Origin: Symsagittifera roscoffensis
Lineage: Eukaryota > Xenacoelomorpha > Acoela > Convolutidae
Direction of reading: 5' to 3'
Length of the DNA stretch: 60,000 bases
NCBI RefSeq assembly: GCF_963678635.1
Contig: NC_087063.1
Coordinates: 28,720,599-28,780,598 of the forward strand
How positions within the stretch are numbered: the stretch's first letter is position 1; every line of letters begins with the position of its first letter. Positions 22,271-33,677 of the stretch are shown here, piece by piece. The translations under genes were made by a program, and so were the position numbers. The notes below the pieces were generated by a model that ran no database searches, was not told where the DNA came from, and saw only the letters and a list, made by a program, of their open reading frames with translations.

Positions 22271-22778
22271 TCACAAACAATGTGTTTGAAACAATTTCCT
22301 ACAACCATACCCACTCAAAACTAAGTAAATTTTCCTAGAAAGCGCAACAGCATTCTCATCGTTCAAAATATTAGTAAAGCGTTCAATTGTTACGTTACTA
22401 GTCATGTCACTTTGAATATATTTAGCCTTGAGCCGTAGCATACTTGGGGCATTTGCCTGCAAAAAAGAACACCACTAATATCTAGAATGTTGGTAGAGTT
22501 ATAATTACCAGCTATTTTCAGTTTTTCTATCAGAGGGCCAGCCAGTTGATATTTGGAGCAAACCAAAATTAAATGTTTGAATGCAGAGAGAGGCAAATGA
22601 CGACGAAGGCTTTTGAAGTCGGCTTGTTTAATAAATCCATAGGCTCCTTTGTGATTTTGACCAGCACATTATAAGATTTTTTGTTGTCAATCGAATGATT
22701 GCAAAATATTAAATTATTCAAATTCTGAGGATACCGCGAAACATGCAATTGAAGCGAAGCCAGAAAAGTTGTGTTCAT
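22271..22778 (-). pseudogene. Unrecognised minus-strand gene in repeat D2, copy 1
   Basis: Read from ATG 22778 downward, about 48 codons begin MNTTFLASLQLHVSRYPQ. A frame change then leads to SAFKHLILVCSKYQLAGPLI (about 22570), and another change to NAPSMLRLKAKYIQSDM (about 22450). Between the last two lies GTAATT...TTTTTTGCAG, a possible 53-nt intron, though its phase does not fit exactly. Copies at 29340-29799 and 34300-34754 keep most of the protein sequence, so the region was coding. The pattern KYQL with flanking hydrophobic residues faintly recalls BTB/BACK-type helices; I would not assign it. Confidence 0.35.
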
Positions 22779-23690
22779 GATTCACGATGAATAGTTTGTA
22801 ATTTTTACAGAATTGTTTGATCGACAGTTGTCATCGTTTTCACTTTTGCACTCCTTTTCCGAGCAGGAAAGTTTTTTAGATCTATTTCGCTTTCTTCTAA
22901 TTTTTTCGGTCCCTTCGCAATTTTTTCTTTTCGTCAATCATTTGATTTTTGTTTATTTGTCCGCCAAGGACTCGAATTCATCAGTTGACAAGGTTATTCC
23001 TTGTCTATACTTGAAAACTCCCTTTTCGTCTTTTCTGTACAGTTTGATAGTAATATATTCACCACTCTGTACGAATCCTTTTGCACCGACAATAAGTAAG
23101 TGTTTACCATTCGAGATATATCCCGAAAATTATTGAAATAGTCAACATTCGTTTAAGAGAAGCGTACATTATGATTGACTCACAACAAACTGGTTTTTAG
23201 TGTGGAACGTTGAAGATTGACTAATCACAGTATACGAGACAGATCATGCGTTCTTAAAAGCAAAATTTAATGTGACAACCTTATGAGCGCCCTAAGCCAT
23301 AATGCTAAAACTTAATCACCAAAGATAAAATATCTTCAACAAGAAACCACTATTTTTATGGGTATTTAGTTGCTTTCTCCCCCGAGTGTACTCTAAAAAC
23401 TTTCTTGTGTTTTTTTTTGTGACGGTTATTTTTTTGAATGCTATAAACCATGGTATTAAAATTTAACAGCATGACAAAGAATGTCTGACAAACTAACAAG
23501 AAAACTTGAACTTGAAAGCTTTTGCCCGTAACCACTATAATAAAGCTATCACATAAATCTAAACTTAATAATAAAAGCTGTCACATCTAAAACTTGATAG
23601 AATCGCCTAAAATATTAATACTTTGACCTAATTGAACCATGCCACCCATTTCTTGATCTCATTCTCATTAATAAAATTTTCATACTTTTC

Positions 23691-24341
23691 ATTCTCTCAA
23701 TTTCATTTTGGTAATTCAGTCATATTATTTCAAAAACTTAAGAATTCTTCAAGTAATGACTAGTTTTTTACAATTAATATCAGTGTCTGATTGAGAAAGA
23801 ACAATTATTTACCAAAAATACACGAGAGAATCGATTGCAGTCATCCATCAGCAGAAAGACAGAGTCTCTCCGTCTAGGGCAAGTCCGGTCAATCACTTGG
23901 CTCCCCGAAAAAACGACGGTAACCAAAACGAGGAATGGACTACAAAAAGTCATGAATTGCTACCGAACTACCTCCTTGATCATATCGATCTACTTCGACA
24001 GAATCGTGAAGAACGTACGAGAATTGCACTATTCATGAGAGCTATTCGGCATTAGAATGGACGGAGACAAACGACAAAACCTCGCTCGCGCTGTCTTTAA
24101 GAAAAATTTTCTTCGCGTATGACTGCGAGTCCACCCGATGTATAAAAATTAGGAGGGACGCATTCGTGATTATACAGAGGGCGAATCGTATTGGGACTTT
24201 CTGAGTCGTTTTTAAGGGGAGCAGTTTTAACTCCAGAACAATCAACTGCCTATGCGTATGCTTGGGTTTTATCGAAACAGAGTGTGGAGATAATTGATCT
24301 AATGAATCCAGACCTCGTTCATAGAACCCCTCCAAATGCAA
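23691..24341. other. Single-copy spacer between D2 copy 1 and D1 copy 2
   Basis: Less AT-rich than its flanks. Two coding-like stretches occur on the plus strand: one at about 23820-24035 (includes NEEWTTKSHELLPNYLLDHI) and one at about 24037-24200 in another frame (includes KIFFAYDCESTRCIKIRRD). Stops end both. They look like remains of one unrecognised gene, possibly of the Maverick. Confidence 0.3.
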
Positions 24342-24354
24342 CTTAAACCCTTAT

Positions 24355-24702
24355 ATGTTAAACAGCATCCACATGCTACACGTTTTTTTTAAAATAATAG
24401 CATTAAACGTAAAAACGCTCAACTATCCTACCTTAACCGGCTTCGACCCCTTTTACCACCTCAAACTAGTAAGACCTAATGCAACGAAAGAAAAATTTAC
24501 TGAAAATGCTGAGCCCCATCAAGAACAACTTGAACTGCTAACGGACGCTGAGAAAGTACCAGTCACGCGTGATAAAGATAAAAAATACAAGAAAAGAACT
24601 ACAATCAGACAAAAAAATTGTAGGACAGTTACAGATTTCAGAAAAGAAAAACTTGTTAGAGCAAAAATCATTCTTGAAATCATAAAAAATTCAGAAAAGT
24701 AA
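24355..24702 (+). pseudogene. Lys/Glu-rich reading frame upstream of integrase, copy 2
   Basis: Differs from 17354-17701 by a few residues in the first 35 codons and is identical afterwards. No recognised domain. Confidence 0.3.
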
Positions 24703-25130
24703 CCAAAAACCGTGTCAATAAGGCGATATATGTGGATAAAGTGCCAATAGGACTTAAGGCGGCTGCAGTATTTTTATACGACATACAACAACCAACAAAA
24801 AGTTACACACTCCGACGTTCATTATCAGTTTAACTGCTCTCAACTTGAATAAAAAGCTTGTAAAAAATCTTAAAGCCAAACAAGCGGTTCAGTCAGCGTC
24901 GTCTTTTAACGCTCAAGGGAAACAAAATCCGGACCTTCAAGAATCCGCCCAACATCCCCGCTAGGCAGGAAAAAAAGAAGTGCAATCCTTAAGAGAAGTA
25001 ATAAACAAAAAAGAAAAGTCTTAGCGACAATAGAAAAACCCGCAGCCAAAAACGTGAAAAAGAGTAGAAGAATACTTCAAATTGTACGGAACTATTTAGG
25101 TTCATCAACGTCAGAAAAACAAAAGCGAAA

Positions 25131-26068
25131 ACAAAACAATGGAAAACTACCAAGATTGAAGAAAATTTGTTGAAAACTACATACAGTGTCAAAGTTCCCG
25201 CGTTATTTGGTAGTGTGAATAACTTGATGAAAGCCACCAACTTGCCGCGACAAAAACTTAAACATTTCCTTCACTCTGAGCCTTCGCCTTCTTACACCAA
25301 ATACCGAACTGCCATCCAAAAAAATTCCGCGAACCAAGGTCATAGCCTACGATATCGACGAAATCTGGTCATTAAAATTGGGCAAATGTTGATAAACTTG
25401 CCAAGTACAACCCTGATGTTAATTATCTGCTTGTTGCAATTGACTGCTTATCCCGCAACCTCAGAGTGCAACCCTTGAAATCAAAGTATGCTACTACAAC
25501 AGCAGACGCCTTCAAAATGATGAAAACGACAAAACAACCAAAAAAAGATGGGTGCACAAGAGCACAGTGTTTAAAGGATCTTTCGAAGTATCATGTGATA
25601 AGAAAGGCATAAAAATATAACACAGAGAGCGAGAAAGAGTCCGCAATTGCTGAGAGAGATACCCGTTCCTTCTAAATTTTTGGAGGATGAATGAACATAC
25701 TCATATATTGACAAACTGCAAGACTTTGTCAAAACAATTAATTCGAGAGCAAATTGTGTCACAAATCTAGCACCAAACAAAGTGTTTTACTAGGATGTTA
25801 CTCGCCTGGTTTCATTAAGAGCAGAACAGTCGTTGAAATTAGTTCGATGTCCGAAACTTTATGTCTGTTATTATTATAGTCTGGCCAAAATAGACATACC
25901 ATTTCGCAAGGGTATACAAACAAATGTTAAACGATGAAGTGTTTAAAGTTTTGACATACCATCACAAAATCCACAATTATACATTTTGATTGATACTCAC
26001 AGAGAACTGATTGAGGGAAAATTTTACCAGTCTGAACTAATTCGCGTTCTGGAGAAGGAGAAATCATA
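25131..26068 (+). pseudogene. Maverick integrase, degenerate, copy 2
   Basis: The copy of 18130-19067, with the same order of N-terminal, core and C-terminal segments and the same disabling stops. A handful of private substitutions are present (for example in the block near 25370-25400). None restores the frame. Confidence 0.7.
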
Positions 26069-26075
26069 AGCAATC

Positions 26076-26881
26076 ATGACTGAGGGGACTTCCAGCCTGT
26101 TCACCCATGAAATTACCCCTTCCCTCACAATTACCCTTGTTTCATCTGCATCAAGGAAAGTTTTTAAAGATAACACTCTGATTAACTTCAAAAACGGCCT
26201 GAGTGAGGAAATAAATTTGCAAGGTGAATGGAGAGTAGCAGTTGCAGAAATTACTTTTTTTACTCAGATAAACAACCTAATTGACAACAACATTGTGTAC
26301 TACAAAAAATATCAGGTTATAGCCAGCATGTAGGTTGTGAAAGACAAGATGTCAAGACCTTACCTTAAAAAAACAGCAAAACTAACGAAAGGAGAGTATA
26401 TGAGTATTGAACAACTACTGGATGAGATTCGTCTAAAACAGAATTAGAGAAATTGAATTACGTTATAGATCCAACAACCAAACGTCTTTTAAGATGGCTA
26501 CTTTATTGGGAAGGTATAACGTTTTCAAGCCCGCGAAATTCTAGTCTAATTGGGTTCAAAGTTGTCAGAGATGGAACTGGATATCATATAGGTTACATTT
26601 ATTTAACTGAGCATAATTCATTATCAAATTGTAGGAGACAGAAATGACCCCTATTACGAGTCAATGATACATATCATCGAGTGAAAAAAGTTATGCATGT
26701 ACAATTGAACCGGATCATTGTACAGCGTTTAGCAATTTGCATTTTAAAATGTTTTTGATCAACAAAATTTCTGAAACTTCTACTATTGCTGTGATTTTGC
26801 GCAGAGAAATTGGAAGAATTGTTCCTTTCGCTGGAGGGGGAAGTTGTTCTGACTTTGAAGTTCCAAAAGCTTCGCAACTAA
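26076..26881 (+). pseudogene. Maverick penton-like protein, degenerate, copy 2
   Basis: The ATG at 26076 opens an 85-codon frame ending at the same stop position as copy 1 (26331-26333). Two or three substitutions separate the copies in this stretch. Confidence 0.5.
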
Positions 26882-26885
26882 TCAA

Positions 26886-27127
26886 TATGGATTCATATTA
26901 CCACAACAAAGCAAATTTCTGGCACAATTCTCAGGGCATTATAGACCACGAAACGGTGGCTTTGGTGCATTAGTCTTGGGAATAGCAAGAGTGGCACCTT
27001 CATTGGCTCGAAAGTTTGTGATACCAGCAGCAAAAAAGATCGGAAGAGAACTACTTTTTCAAGCAGCTCCAGAATTGATAGAAGCTGCAACAACAAGAAA
27101 AAGCCCTATGCAGGCACTCAAAAGTAT
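26886..27127 (+). pseudogene. PX-like protein, copy 2, truncated by the D1 breakpoint
   Basis: Matches the PX-like frame up to QALKSI. The frame then runs into the zinc-finger repeat unit, so the basic Gly-rich C-terminus is lost. The resulting chimeric open frame to 27359 is an accident of the rearrangement. Confidence 0.5.
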
Positions 27128-27905
27128 CAAACTGTTTGCGGTGAATGTCTCGAATCGTTCGACAATTTGTCGGAAGCCCCAGAGCACGACAAGCTGGCAC
27201 AAGCTGGCACATGACATGACTTCTGATAGTTATTGTATAAACTGCCAAACAAAATTTCTCACCGCGGAAAGCTATCAACAACATTTTCTGATTCAGCATC
27301 TTCAACAAACAATGTCGAACTCTACTTCTATCGCGATACCTGTTCCTTGCCAGCAGTAAGGAAAATTACTGAGCTCTAAAAAGAAATTGAGATGACATGA
27401 GCAAAAAGTTCGTAAGATCCTTTCTCCCTCCTCCTCAAACTGTTTGCGGTCAATGTCTCGAATCGTTCGACAATTTGTCGGAAGCCCCAGAGCACGACAA
27501 GCTGGCACAAGCTGGCACATGACATGACTTCTGATAGTTATTGTATACACTGCCAAACAAAATTTCTCACCGCGGAAAGCTATCAACAACACTTTCTGAT
27601 TCAGCATCTTCAACAAACAGTGTCGAACTCTACTTCTACCGCGATACCTGTTCCTTGCCAGCAGTAAGGAAAATTACTGAGCTCTAAAAGGAAATTGAGA
27701 TGACATGAGCAAAAAGTTCGAAAGATCCTTTCTCCCTCCTCCTCAAACTGTTTGCGGTGAATGTCTCGAATCGTTCGACAATTTGTCGGAAGCTCCAGAG
27801 CACGACAAGCTGGCACGAGCTGACACATGACATGACTTCTGATAGTTATTGTTTATACTGCCAAACAAATTTTCTCACCGCGGAAAGCTATCAACAACAT
27901 TTTCT
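27128..27905 (+). repeat. Zinc-finger tandem units, array A (three units of about 308 bp)
   Basis: Units start at 27128, 27437 and 27745. Each encodes, in two different frames, CGECLESFDNLSEAPEHDK and then a second CxxC...H...H block (CQTKFLTAESYQQH). A direct 10-bp repeat of AAGCTGGCAC between them shifts the frame. The first two units end in TAA; the third runs on into the polymerase fragment. Such fingers often precede the polymerase in Mavericks. Confidence 0.7.
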
Positions 27906-28629
27906 GAAGAAACACGCATTGCCAGTTTGGGATGGCCTCGAGACAATCTCTTCCGCTGCCCCAACGGAAAGCGCGTTCAGAGAGAAATTGCGTCGATACG
28001 ATATCAAAGTTGCTGAAGGAGGAAATAGATGCTCTCGTACTGGAAAAGGTCATAGAGGGTCCGAACAAAGCGCAATTTCATGTGGAAGTGGTAATGATCC
28101 AAAATCTTACTGTGCAAGACTGGGACACTGGAAACTTCATTAGGAGCACGCTATTTCTAAACACTATGACATTGACAGTGTATTTTGAGGGAATAGCTGG
28201 TGATCAATACTTCGAAATGATTGGACATATGTTTGACCAATTTAATTCGTTCTCTTCTCATGGAAGCGAAGGGGTTATTGACCAAATAAAAAATGCAAAT
28301 CAGTTTCGCGGGCTTCTCTCCATTAAGAGCAGGATCCTACTTCGAGCTACCTGATGCACTCAGCGCTGCTTCTACTCTGCTCACAAATATCAACACTAAA
28401 GATGATGACCGTTGTTTTCTCTACTGCTTTGTTGCCGCATATCACAACGTGAAGGATGAACCGGCCCTCTGCCCCATATCTAGATGGTGGCTGAGAAAAA
28501 CAAAGTCACAACCTACGATCTCGGAAAAGCAGGAAACGTGAAAACCAATGGGGAATACGAAATGCCAATGGGTCTGATGGACATGGACAGACTTGGAAGG
28601 CTGAAAAATTGTCAATTCAACGTCTTTCG
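27906..28629 (+). pseudogene. Probable Maverick DNA polymerase B N-terminal region, copy A
   Basis: Three overlapping frames carry one continuous protein-like text. It begins with KKHALPVWD and continues through EEIDALVLEKVIEGPNKAQF, GDQYFEMIGHMFDQF, SYFELPDALSAAS and DDDRCFLYCFVAAYHNV. It ends near MDRLGRLKNCQFNVFR. The order (zinc fingers, acidic region, short ELP block, DD-CFL block, N-V-F end) matches the N-terminal part of protein-primed PolB in Mavericks, upstream of the exonuclease and polymerase domains, which are absent from the window. The end coincides with a donor-like GTAAGC at 28630, with TTTTTTGCCAG at 28719. Identity by eye only. Confidence 0.45.
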
Positions 28630-28744
28630 GTAAGCAAATTCTACTTGCCTTATAAAAATCTTAATACTCCCCCATTGTTATTTTTCAACTAGTCAAACTT
28701 TCTTTATATTTTTTGCCAGAACCTGATATAAAACCTATTTTTTT

Positions 28745-30690
28745 GCTCAACCTGGAGGGCAGATATTCTTTGCAGATCCTCTAGATTAAAGATTATATGA
28801 ATATCTTCTCGTGTACAAGAATATGTGACGTACAAATCTCGAGGGAAGTCAGCTACTGATGAAAAAACCAATAAAATCAGCCAATTTGTTGTTATGCGTA
28901 CTTTATTGTCTTTATGTTGCTCATTTTATAATTACAAATACATTTCCAATAGGTTTTGAACTTGATGATTATGAATTGATAATATTTGCTAAACATATGT
29001 TATTCTAAACTAATTATGAGGTTTCTGTTAAACTTATAAAAAAAAATTCTTTAAATCAATCTTATCAATTACAGACTTTTTTTTCCTGCCAGTTAATGTG
29101 AACCACGAAAAGTTTGAGATCAATCCCTTCGAAGTCTTAGGGCATGGCCATTTGTTTCAGGGGGCAAAAACTAACCCGGCGTTGCTTGTGGCTACGCTCA
29201 TCGGGAACGCGTCTCGATGGCGTAGTAAAAATTTTATACACAAGATAGCAAAAAAAAATTTAAAAATTGAATTTTCCTTCATCATAACTTTCACAAACAA
29301 TGTGTTTGAATCAATTTCCATACAACCATACCCACTCAAAACTAAGTAAATTTTCCTAGAAAGCGCAGCAGCATTCTCATCGTTCAAAATATTAGTAAAG
29401 CGTTCAATTGTTACGTTACTAGTCATGTCACTTTGAATATATTTAGCCTTGAGCCGTAGCATACTTGGGGCATTTGCCTGCAAAAAAGAACACCACTAAT
29501 ATCTAGAATGTTGGTAGAGTTATAATTACCAGCTATTTTCAGTTTTTCTATCAGAGGGCCAGCCAGTTGATATTTGGAGCAAACCAAAATTAAATGTTTG
29601 AATGCAGAGAGAGGCAAATGACGACGAAGGCTTTTGAAGTCGGCTTGTTTAATAAATCCATAGGCTCCTTTGTGATTTTGACCAGCACATTATAATATTT
29701 TTTGTTGTCAATCGAATGATTGCAAAATATTAAATTATTCAAAATCTGAGGATACCGCGAAACATGCAATTGAAGCGAAGCCAGAAAAGTTGTGTTCATG
29801 ATTCACGATGAATAGTTTGTAATTTTTACAGAATTGTTTGATCGACAGTTGTCATCGTTTTCACTTTTGCACTCCTTTTCCGAGCAGGAAAGTTTTTTGG
29901 TTCTACTTCGCTTTCTTCTAATTTTTTCGGTCCCTTCGCAATTTTTCTTTTCGTCAATCATTTGATTTTTGTTTATTTGTCCCCCAAGGACTCGAATTCA
30001 CCAGTTGACAAGGTTTTTCCTTGTCTATACTTGAAAATTCCTTTTTCGTCTTTTCTGTACAGTTTGATAGTATTATATTTACCGCTCTGTGAGAATCCTT
30101 TTGCACCGACAATAAGTAAGTGTTTACCATTCGAGATATGTCCCGAAAATTATTGAAATAGTCAACATTCGTTTAAGAGAAGCGTACATTATGATTGAAT
30201 CACAACAAACTGGTTTTTAGTGTGGAACGTTGAAGAATGACTTATCAGAGTATACGAGACAGATCATGCGTTCTTAAAAGCAAAATTTATGTGACAACCT
30301 TACGAGCGCCCTAAGCCATAATCCTAAAACTTAATCACCAAAGATAAAATGTCTTCAACAAGAAACCACTATTTTTATGGGTATTTAGTTGCTTTCTCCC
30401 CCGAGTGTACTCTAAAAATTTTCTAGTGTTTTTTTTGTGACGGTTAATTTTTTGAATGCTATAAACCATGGTATGAAAATTTAACAGCATGACAAAGAAT
30501 GTCTGACAAACTAACAAGAAAACTTGAACTTGAAAGCTTTCGCCCGTAACCACTATAATAAAGCTATCACATAAATCTAAACTTAATAATAAAAGCTGTC
30601 ACATCTAAAACTTGATAGAATCGCCTAAAACATTAATACTTTGACCTAATTGAACCATGCCACCCATTTCTTGATCGCATTCTCATTAAT
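28745..30690. repeat. Repeat D2, copy 2
   Basis: Close match to 21727-23690, with a few indels. It starts right after the polymerase fragment of array A and ends at about 30690, where sequence turns unique. Confidence 0.85.
29340..29799 (-). pseudogene. Unrecognised minus-strand gene in repeat D2, copy 2
   Basis: Same layout as 22271-22778: ATG at 29799, two frame changes, and the same candidate intron. Residue differences from copy 1 are few (for example ILNN for NLNN). Confidence 0.3.
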
Positions 30691-30984
30691 AAATTTTTCG
30701 TTCTTAACCAAAAAAATTACAGTTTCGAGAGTTCTAATAACTTAAACAAAAAACGTCTTTTGTTTCAATTATTTTCCCATTGGTTTTATGTTTTCATTTT
30801 TGATTGATATAACTTTTTACTTGCTTGAACAATACTGTGTGTGTTTTTGTCTCAGTTTTTTTGCCTAGTTCAATTCAAATTTGCTATGTAAAGTTTTCAA
30901 AATTTTCAGCAAAAAGGATAAAATTTCAACTAAAAAAATCATATATCGAGAATAATTTATCGCCAAAATTGTTGTTTGAGAAAG

Positions 30985-31023
<39 letters not shown>

Positions 31024-31258
31024 TTTATAGAGAGATTAACTTACTTGATCATTACTAAACACCTTTTGGAATATGCTTTTGAGGATATTGATTTCTTTTC
31101 AAAACAAAGACAAACATGGAAGGGTCCAACATTTTCAAGTTGGTGGTCCAACTATTTTAATTGGCTTTTTCAAACACTCTCTGCTATCTCACTCTCTCTC
31201 TCTCTCTGTCATGATACTTTGTGCGCGGTGGGGTCAGCCAGGTCTCACTCAAACTAAC
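30691..31258. repeat. Unique AT-rich spacer with (GA)n and (CT)n runs
   Basis: A GA run of about 30 bp at 30988-31018 and a CT run of about 20 bp at 31186-31206 lie in inverted orientation, 170 bp apart. The sequence between them is open on the plus strand by chance. No gene was seen. Confidence 0.75.
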
Positions 31259-32235
31259 ATAAAATTGTCTGTTTTAAGCCGAAATTTTGCTTTAGATTAC
31301 ACAAAAATACAAGCTTTGCGTGTATAACTCATATTTTTTTGGTAAAAAACATGAACGTTTTTTTTCCAAAAATGAACATAACCCTGAACCCTGCTCAGAT
31401 ATCAAAGAAAAATTTCTGTGTTACTCAAAAATCTGGTTTTTTAGATAAAATCTTATCTTTTTAAGCTTCTTTTCTCATTGATTCGGATTTAAACATTTTT
31501 AATTTGTACGCTTGTCGTAACAAGGCGTCAGATAGCTTTTAAATTTTTCGGATCACATAGTCTTTCAAATTTAAATTGAGATTGAATACTTTACGGTAAA
31601 AATGACGAAAAACAAATCTGAACACGACCAGTAGAACTGTGCTCGGCATCATTTAAAATCAGCTGGTTAACTTTTAAATTGATTTTGAAGACATTTTTTG
31701 TGATTTTTTTTTTCACAACATAAAAATTTTAAGTTTTTCCTTCAATTTGGTAGAAATTTTTTTTTACTTGACTTCACTGAAAGTAAGGCGTTTCCGATGA
31801 GCGTAACGACAAGCAACGCCGGGTTATCTTTTGCCCCCTAAACCAAACGGCCATGCCTTAATATTTCGAAAGACATGATATGAAATATTTCACGGTACAC
31901 TGAATCACATGAAGGAAACTTTGGTTCGATATCATTTAAACATATTCAAATGGCAATCTATGCTTATCATGCATCTGCAACTATCAAAATATCCAATTCG
32001 CAAAACGTTCAAATTTACTATCTCATATTTGAACTTAATTATATAGTTGAGGCCTTTTTTTTCTGAACATTTTCATTAATTGTTTTCATTTTTTGTTATA
32101 CCAATTTAGGCACACAAAGAAGCGGTCTTGAAATCAATGAAAAAATACTGTGTTCCAGTTAAAATTAATCAGAAAAAGTTTCAAGCTCAATCTGAATCAT
32201 TCTAAGCGTTACATTTTGTAATTTAAAGTTGAAAT

Positions 32236-32860
32236 GTTAATTCAGCATCTTGAACAAACAATGTCGAACTCTACTTCTATCGCGATACCTGTTCCTTGCC
32301 AGCAGTAAGGAAAATTACTGAGCTTTAAAAGGAAATTGAGATGACATGAGCAAAAAGTTCGAAAGATCCTTTCTCCCTCCTCCTCAAACTGTTTGCGGTG
32401 AATGTCTCGAATCGTTCGACAATTTGTCGGAAGCCCCAGAGCACGACAAGCTGGCACAAGCTGGCACATGACATGACTTCTGATAGTTATTGTATACACT
32501 GCCAAACAAAATTTCTCACCGCGGAAAGCTATCAACAACATTTTCTGATTCAGCATCTTCAACAAACAGTGTCGAACTCTACTTCTACCGCGATACCTGT
32601 TCCTTGCCAGCAGTAAGGAAAATTACTGAGCTCTAAAAGGAAATTGAGATGACGTGAGCAAAAAGTTCGAAAGATCCTTTCTCCCTCCTCTTCAAACTGT
32701 TTGCGGTGAATGTCTCGAATCGTTCGACAATTTGTCGGAAGCCCCAGAGCACGACAAGCTGGCACGAGCTGGCACATGACATGACTTCTGATAGTTATTG
32801 TATATACTGCCAAACAAATTTTCTCACCGCGGAAAGCTATCAACAACATTTTCTGGAGAA
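32236..32860 (+). repeat. Zinc-finger tandem units, array B
   Basis: A partial unit starts at 32236, and two full units start at 32385 and 32694. The 10-bp direct repeat that shifts the frame is present in both full units. The second unit runs into the polymerase fragment. Confidence 0.7.
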
Positions 32861-33570
32861 ACACGCATTGCCAGTTTGGGATGGCCTCAAGACAATCTCT
32901 TCCGCTGCCCCAACGGAAAGCGCGTTCAGAGAGAAATTGCGTCGATACGATATCAAAGTTGCTGAAGGAGGAAATAGATGCTCTCGTACTGGAAAAGGTC
33001 ATAGAGGGTCCGAACAAAGCTTAATTTCATGTGGAAGTGGGAATGATCCAAAATCTCACTGTGCAAGACTGGGACAAAGGAAACTTCATTAGGAGCACGC
33101 TATTTCTAAACACTATGACATTGACAGTGTATTTTGAGGGAATAGCTGGTGATCAATACTTCGAAATGATTGGACATATGGTCGACCAAATTAATTCATT
33201 CTCTTCTCATGGAAGCGAATGGGTTATTGACCAAATAAAAAATGCAAATCAGTTTCGCGGGCTTCTCTCCATTAAGAGCAGGATCCTACTTCGAGCTACC
33301 TGATGCACTCAGCGCTGCTTCTACTCTGCTCAAAAATATCAACACTAAAGATGATGACCGTTGTTTTCTCTACTGCTTTGTTTTCGCATATCACAACGTG
33401 AAGGATGAACCGGCCCTCTACCCCATATCTAGATGGTGGCTGAGGAAAACAACCTACGATCTCGGCAAAGCAGGAAACGTGAAAACCAATGGGGAATACG
33501 AAATGCCAATGGGTCTGATGAACATGGACAGACTTGGAAGGCTGAAAAATTGTCAATTCAACGTCTTTCG
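32861..33570 (+). pseudogene. Probable Maverick DNA polymerase B N-terminal region, copy B
   Basis: Same text as copy A with scattered substitutions. In place of a KSQ block near the end it reads directly RKTTYDLGKAGNVKTNGEYE, which puts the last two blocks in one frame (to about 33570). That gives the longest continuous C-terminal segment of the three copies. The other frame changes are shared with copy A. Confidence 0.45.
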
Positions 33571-33677
33571 GTAAGCAAATTCTACTTGCCTTATAAAAAT
33601 CTTAATACTCCCCCATTGTTATTCTTCAACTAGTCAAACTTTCTTTACATTTTTTGCCAGAACCTGATACAAAACCT

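Larger units (their letters stand above)
21727..23690. repeat. Repeat D2, copy 1
   Basis: Homologous in the same orientation to about 28745-30690 and, less closely, to about 33678-35389. It holds a minus-strand coding-like region, the GC-rich 85-bp motif and AT-rich non-coding sequence. In copies 2 and 3 it directly follows the polymerase fragment; here it follows the capsid gene. Confidence 0.85.
24342..27128. repeat. Segmental duplication D1, copy 2 (partner 17341-20127)
   Basis: Offset 7001 bp from copy 1. At 27128 it switches abruptly into the zinc-finger/polymerase units, whereas copy 1 goes on into the rest of the PX-like and capsid genes. Confidence 0.9.

Noticed and set aside
26976-27359. 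127-codon frame that looks like a PX-zinc-finger fusion protein
   Set aside because: It crosses the D1 breakpoint and joins unrelated pieces of dead genes; the upstream half is already a pseudogene.
30976-31327. Open frames across the GA/CT runs
   Set aside because: Arg/Glu and Ser/Leu runs come from the microsatellites.
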